From a bacterium (GTDB taxonomy: Bacteria; Armatimonadota; UBA5829), in assembly GCA_021372295.1 (NCBI GenBank), contig JAJFUS010000020.1, positions 1-37,278 of the forward strand: DNA of 37,278 bases, given 5' to 3'. Shown here one piece after another: positions 34,471-37,278 of this stretch (position 1 is its first letter; every line of letters begins with the position of its first letter). The position numbers were made by a program, and so were the translations under genes. The notes under the pieces are model-generated. The model was given only the letters and a program-made list of their open reading frames with translations. It had not been told where the DNA came from and ran no database searches.

Positions 34471-34700
34471 GGGTTTTCTTGGGGCTCCGCCCCAAACCCC
34501 GCCAGAGACTCTGTCTCTGGACTCTGCAAGGAAACCAGGTTTCCTTGACCTTCTGGCCCTGAATTGGTTGCCCCCGTAATACGGGGGCAACCAATTCAGA
34601 GATGGGGTCTGGGGCCCGCGGCCCCAGCGCGGGTTCAGGGGCGCGGAGCCCCTGATGGGAGCCTGAGGGTGAAACCCTCAGATAATTCTCGCAGTACTGA
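34471..34700 (-). repeat. Multi-hairpin repeat element, copy C
   Basis: Read on the minus strand it begins TCAGTACTGCGAGAAT and aligns with copy B through CTGAGGGT/ACCCTCAG, CAGGGGC/GCCCCTG, TGGGGCC/GGCCCCA, CAAGGAAACC/GGTTTCCTTG, CCAGAGAC/GTCTCTGG and TTGGGGC/GCCCCAA, ending AAAACCC. Its central hairpin (34559-34599) has 19-bp arms CTGAATTGGTTGCCCCCGT and complement with a 3-nt loop, unrelated in sequence to the palindrome in copies A and B. Confidence 0.88.
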
Positions 34701-34708
34701 GCTCTCCT

Positions 34709-34737
34709 TTGCGAACAAGAGCCGCTTGTGGTAAACT
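34709..34737 (+). promoter_or_regulatory. Candidate promoter of the lpt genes
   Basis: TTGCGA (34709-34714) and TAAACT (34732-34737) are 17 bp apart, immediately after element C and about 64 bp before the lptC-like start. Confidence 0.45.
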
Positions 34738-34800
34738 TGGTTTGGCAAGAGACGGCTGTTGTCCCCGTCAAATTCTTCTATGTGCCGAGTGGATGCTTCT

Positions 34801-35412
34801 ATGCGTTTAATATTGAGGGATGTTTTGCTGGTTCTGATCGCATCCGCTGCGATTTCCATCGCGGGGTGCGGCAGGCAGCAAGCGATTGCGCCCGGGAAGC
34901 AAGCTACCGCAAGCAACGTTCAGAGTAATGCCGTCAAGGACAGCAAGGCAAAAGGGCAGGCCGTTACGAAAACCGAAGCCGAGTCAAGCCCGAATCTTGA
35001 GCTCAAACAGCAGGATGTCACTCTCAACTGGATGGAAAACGGCAAGGTTCGCATGAGCGCGAGGGCAAGCGAAGTAAAGGGCAACGAGGTCACCAAAGTG
35101 GGTGAACTGATCGACTTCTCAGGCAAGCTCTACGAAAATGGCAAACTGGTCGCCACGCTTGATGCGCCCAAAGCAGTGGCCGATACCGTAAATCGAATCG
35201 TGACTGCCACCGGCGGTGTAACGTTGAAATCCCTTGAGCGCAACACGACGGTAAAAGCGCAGTGGATAAAGTGGTACGCTAAAGACCAGAAAGTGGTCGG
35301 CGACGGCGGCGTCAGGATCGACTCGGCTATGGGAACGATGCAGGGCGCGGCGTTCGTAGCAGACACTGGAATGAAAACAATAACCGTCAAGGACTCGGCG
35401 AAAGGATTGTAA
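34801..35412 (+). CDS. LptC-like lipoprotein
   Basis: A 203-residue protein resembling LptC, the periplasmic part of the LPS export system. Residues 1-22 are a lipoprotein signal with lipobox SIAGC (C23). After a polar linker (24-60), the body LELKQQDVTLNWMENGKVRM...ASEVKG...ATLDAPKA...VTATGGVTLKS follows the beta-jellyroll repeat pattern of LptC/OstA proteins. It precedes an LptA-like gene by 7 bp and LptB after that. E. coli LptC has an uncleaved membrane anchor rather than lipid, so the lipobox is worth noting. The start is inferred from the signal; the ribosome site is weak. Confidence 0.75.
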   Translation: MRLILRDVLLVLIASAAISIAGCGRQQAIAPGKQATASNVQSNAVKDSKAKGQAVTKTEAESSPNLELKQQDVTLNWMENGKVRMSARASEVKGNEVTKVGELIDFSGKLYENGKLVATLDAPKAVADTVNRIVTATGGVTLKSLERNTTVKAQWIKWYAKDQKVVGDGGVRIDSAMGTMQGAAFVADTGMKTITVKDSAKGL

Positions 35413-35419
35413 TGTCGAG

Positions 35420-36004
35420 ATGAATATACTCAAAATATATGTCGTATTGCTTGGCGCAGCAGTGATATCGCCCGTCTGCGCGCAGGCCACCACATGGAAC
35501 GGCCAGGGCTTTACAGTGGTCGCGTCAAGCATCGGAGGCTCGCCCGCTGCCGATAAGACATTTAAGATTGTCGCGGATAAAAACGTTTATTTCAAGACAA
35601 TCGACCAGGCTGCTGGAACGTTCCTGGAAGCGGAATCAAGCAAATTGACCGTCTTAACAATGCCGTCGGCCGGAACCACCGGTTCGGTAAAATCAGCCGA
35701 GCTGTCCGGCCCCGTTAAGCTCGTATATACGACCTGCGATCCAAAGACAAATGCCAGGTCTACCATGACTGCCACATCCGATAGCGCCACTTACGACGGC
35801 GTAACACAGGTGGCTTACCTGATAGGAAACGTCAAAATCGTCAACGACAACCCCACCCTGTTCGCCCAACCCGCCGTAATGACCGGCGACAAGGCGACGA
35901 TCAATCTGAAGCCCGGCGCGGGCACAGAGTTCAGGGTTGAAAGCTCTCCGGGATTGAGCAGGATCGAAGCCACGCCTAAGAATCAAGAGGCGACAAAGAA
36001 GTGA
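35420..36004 (+). CDS. LptA/OstA-like periplasmic protein
   Basis: A 194-residue exported protein. A signal peptide (MNILKIYVVLLGAAVISPVC, cleavage near AQA) precedes repeated beta strands typical of the OstA/LptA jellyroll: FKIVADKNVYFKT, FLEAESSKLTVLT, VKSAELSGPVKLVY, MTATSDSATYDGVTQVAYLI and GNVKIVND. LptA bridges the inner membrane complex to the outer membrane. Sequence similarity is diffuse, and the assignment depends on its position between the lptC-like and lptB genes. Its stop overlaps the lptB start. Confidence 0.72.
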   Translation: MNILKIYVVLLGAAVISPVCAQATTWNGQGFTVVASSIGGSPAADKTFKIVADKNVYFKTIDQAAGTFLEAESSKLTVLTMPSAGTTGSVKSAELSGPVKLVYTTCDPKTNARSTMTATSDSATYDGVTQVAYLIGNVKIVNDNPTLFAQPAVMTGDKATINLKPGAGTEFRVESSPGLSRIEATPKNQEATKK

Positions 36005-36720
36005 GACTCGAAGCCCATAACCTGGTTAAATCTTACAAGGGACGCCGCGTCGTGAGCGACGTGAGCATGTATATGGAAACCGGCGCGACCGTCGGGCTGC
36101 TGGGGCCTAACGGCGCCGGTAAGACCACATCGTTCTATATGATGGTGGGACTTGTCAAGCCAGACGAGGGGAGAGTCACCCTCGACGGCAAGGATATCAC
36201 GCAAGAGCCGATGTTTATGCGCGCGCGGCTGGGGCTTGGGTATCTTGCGCAGGAGCCGTCCGTGTTCAGAAAACTCACTGTCGCCGAAAACATCCTTTTG
36301 GTGCTGGAGGCACACGGGATCAGCAAAAAGGAGAGGTTGGCCAGAACCGATCAGCTTCTGGCCGAGTTCGGCCTGACGCATGTGCGCAACTCCAACGGCC
36401 AGGTGCTCTCAGGCGGCGAGCGCAGGCGCGTAGAGATCGCCCGCGCGCTTGCCACGAACCCGAAATTTATCCTGCTCGATGAGCCGTTTACGGGGGTCGA
36501 CCCCATCGCGATAGGCGACATCCAGGACATAGTCCGGCATCTCAAGGACAAGGGAATAGGCATCGTCATAACCGATCATAATGTCCGCGAGACCCTGGCC
36601 ATCACGGATCGGGCTTATATCATGTCCGAAGGCGAGATCAAGACCGCCGGATCATCCGCCGATCTTCCAAACGATCCCATCGCCCGAAAGTTTTATCTGG
36701 GCGAAAGGTTCGCGATGTGA
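36001..36720 (+). CDS. lptB: LPS export ABC transporter ATPase
   Basis: A 239-residue ATPase. Walker A GPNGAGKTT (35-43), Q-loop YLAQEPSVFRKLTV (81-94, the LptB-type EPSVFRKL), signature LSGGERRRVEIARAL (136-150), Walker B FILLDEPFTGVDP (156-168) and the H-loop ITDHNVRETL are all intact. LptB powers extraction of LPS from the inner membrane. The start is GTG 36001, overlapping the preceding stop by 4 bp, with AGAGG about 11 bp upstream. It is followed by an LptF/G permease gene. Confidence 0.95.
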   Translation: MRLEAHNLVKSYKGRRVVSDVSMYMETGATVGLLGPNGAGKTTSFYMMVGLVKPDEGRVTLDGKDITQEPMFMRARLGLGYLAQEPSVFRKLTVAENILLVLEAHGISKKERLARTDQLLAEFGLTHVRNSNGQVLSGGERRRVEIARALATNPKFILLDEPFTGVDPIAIGDIQDIVRHLKDKGIGIVITDHNVRETLAITDRAYIMSEGEIKTAGSSADLPNDPIARKFYLGERFAM

Positions 36721-36727
36721 GGCGAGA

Positions 36728-37278
36728 ATGAGGCTTCTGGACAGGCTAATCTGGCGCGAGCTTTTGGGGCCGTTTATCTTCGGAGTGACGGCCTTTACAG
36801 GCGTGTTCTTCAGCGGCAGCTATCTGTTGAAACTCACCACGTGGGTGATGAATGGAATGCCGCTTATGACTGCGCTGGAGATAATCGCGCTGTATCTGCC
36901 GGGAATCGTGGTAATTACCCTGCCGATGGCTACGCTGCTCGCGGTGCTCCTCGGAATAGGCCGGCTCTCAGGCGACAGCGAAGTGGTGGCTCTTTTTGCG
37001 GGCGGCGTAAGTCTGTATCGGATCGTGATTCCCGTATTTACGCTCGGAGTGTTGGTGAGCACGTGTTCGATCCTGCTGAACGAAGTGGTCGCTCCACAGA
37101 CTAACCTCAGGAACAAAGAGCTTCAGGCGACAGTCTTCAAGCAGGCAGCCCTTTCGGATGCGCCGTTCAGCCTTACCGACGAAGGCACGAAGTCGCTTAT
37201 TAGAGTCAGCGGCGGCATGGATAAAAACAGCGGCGTTTTGAAAAAGATTACGATCATGCAGAACGATGGCGAGGATCG
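36728..37278 (+). CDS. LptF/LptG family permease, 3' truncated by window
   Basis: At least 183 residues of a YjgP/YjgQ-type permease, cut by the window end. MRLLDRLIWRELLGPFIFGV begins the first helix, followed by the second helical region with LYLPGIVVITLPMATLLAVL (the conserved LP...PMA segment) and the LGIGRLSGDSEVVALFAGGV motif. The periplasmic domain begins near residue 130. It would form the LptB2FG transporter. Whether it is LptF or LptG cannot be decided. The ATG is 8 bp after the lptB stop with GAGG in between. Confidence 0.9.
   Translation, partial: MRLLDRLIWRELLGPFIFGVTAFTGVFFSGSYLLKLTTWVMNGMPLMTALEIIALYLPGIVVITLPMATLLAVLLGIGRLSGDSEVVALFAGGVSLYRIVIPVFTLGVLVSTCSILLNEVVAPQTNLRNKELQATVFKQAALSDAPFSLTDEGTKSLIRVSGGMDKNSGVLKKITIMQNDGED

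Noticed and set aside
34202..34771. Open frame running through hairpin element C, similar in translation to one through element B
   Set aside because: The similarity follows from the shared DNA element, the frame extends antisense into the ROK gene, and the element is better explained by conserved hairpins than by coding.

Overview
The window (37,278 bases, moderately GC-rich) reads as a chromosomal segment of a diderm, free-living bacterium. An Lpt lipopolysaccharide-export cluster (LptC-, LptA-, LptB- and LptF/G-like) and a predicted outer-membrane barrel protein point to an outer membrane. Three PEP-CTERM proteins, a TIGR03790 protein, two large glycoside hydrolases (GH38 and a GH36-like enzyme), a DUF4446 protein and a DRTGG/BioD-like protein fit Armatimonadota or a related environmental lineage. 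That placement is an inference from gene content only. No phage, transposase, CRISPR array or restriction endonuclease was seen.

Layout. 1-435: unassigned sequence, a terminator and tRNA-Leu(UAA). 453-2521: a divergent pair, a Cas4/AddB-like iron-sulfur nuclease (-) and an NdpA-type nucleoid protein (+). 2594-6946: a plus-strand run of lemA, htpX-like, DUF167, NUDIX, tgt and an HD phosphohydrolase, closed by a perfect palindrome shared with convergent topA (7022-9166). 9480-13520: alkaline phosphatase, DUF4446, an ECF sigma factor, its likely anti-sigma factor with an STN-like tail, and bacteriohemerythrin. 13517-16196 (-): a cobalamin riboswitch with a terminator controls a PEP-CTERM gene, followed by cobO and pdxA. 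16228-18085 (-): accD-accA. 18471-24941: a small Cys-rich secreted protein, the GH36-like enzyme, two PEP-CTERM proteins and a TIGR03790 protein. 25444-32709: a tight plus-strand operon of DRTGG protein, folC, GH38, TolB-like propeller and an orphan DNA adenine methylase. 32851-37278: barrel protein, ROK glucokinase and the Lpt genes, the last one cut by the window edge.

Two dispersed noncoding families are the most unusual content. The first is a roughly 43-65 bp pyrimidine-rich, heptamer-patterned repeat (5007-5069, 20976-21038, 25395-25437, 32777-32841). Its 3' end is itself the Shine-Dalgarno sequence of the next gene, so it behaves like a portable translation leader. One copy shows that tgt probably starts at an ATC codon. 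The second is a roughly 205-230 bp chain of hairpins (15067-15270, 18131-18357, 34471-34700). Each copy lies upstream of a gene in the same relative polarity. The central 19-bp-arm hairpin keeps its shape while its sequence is completely different in the third copy.
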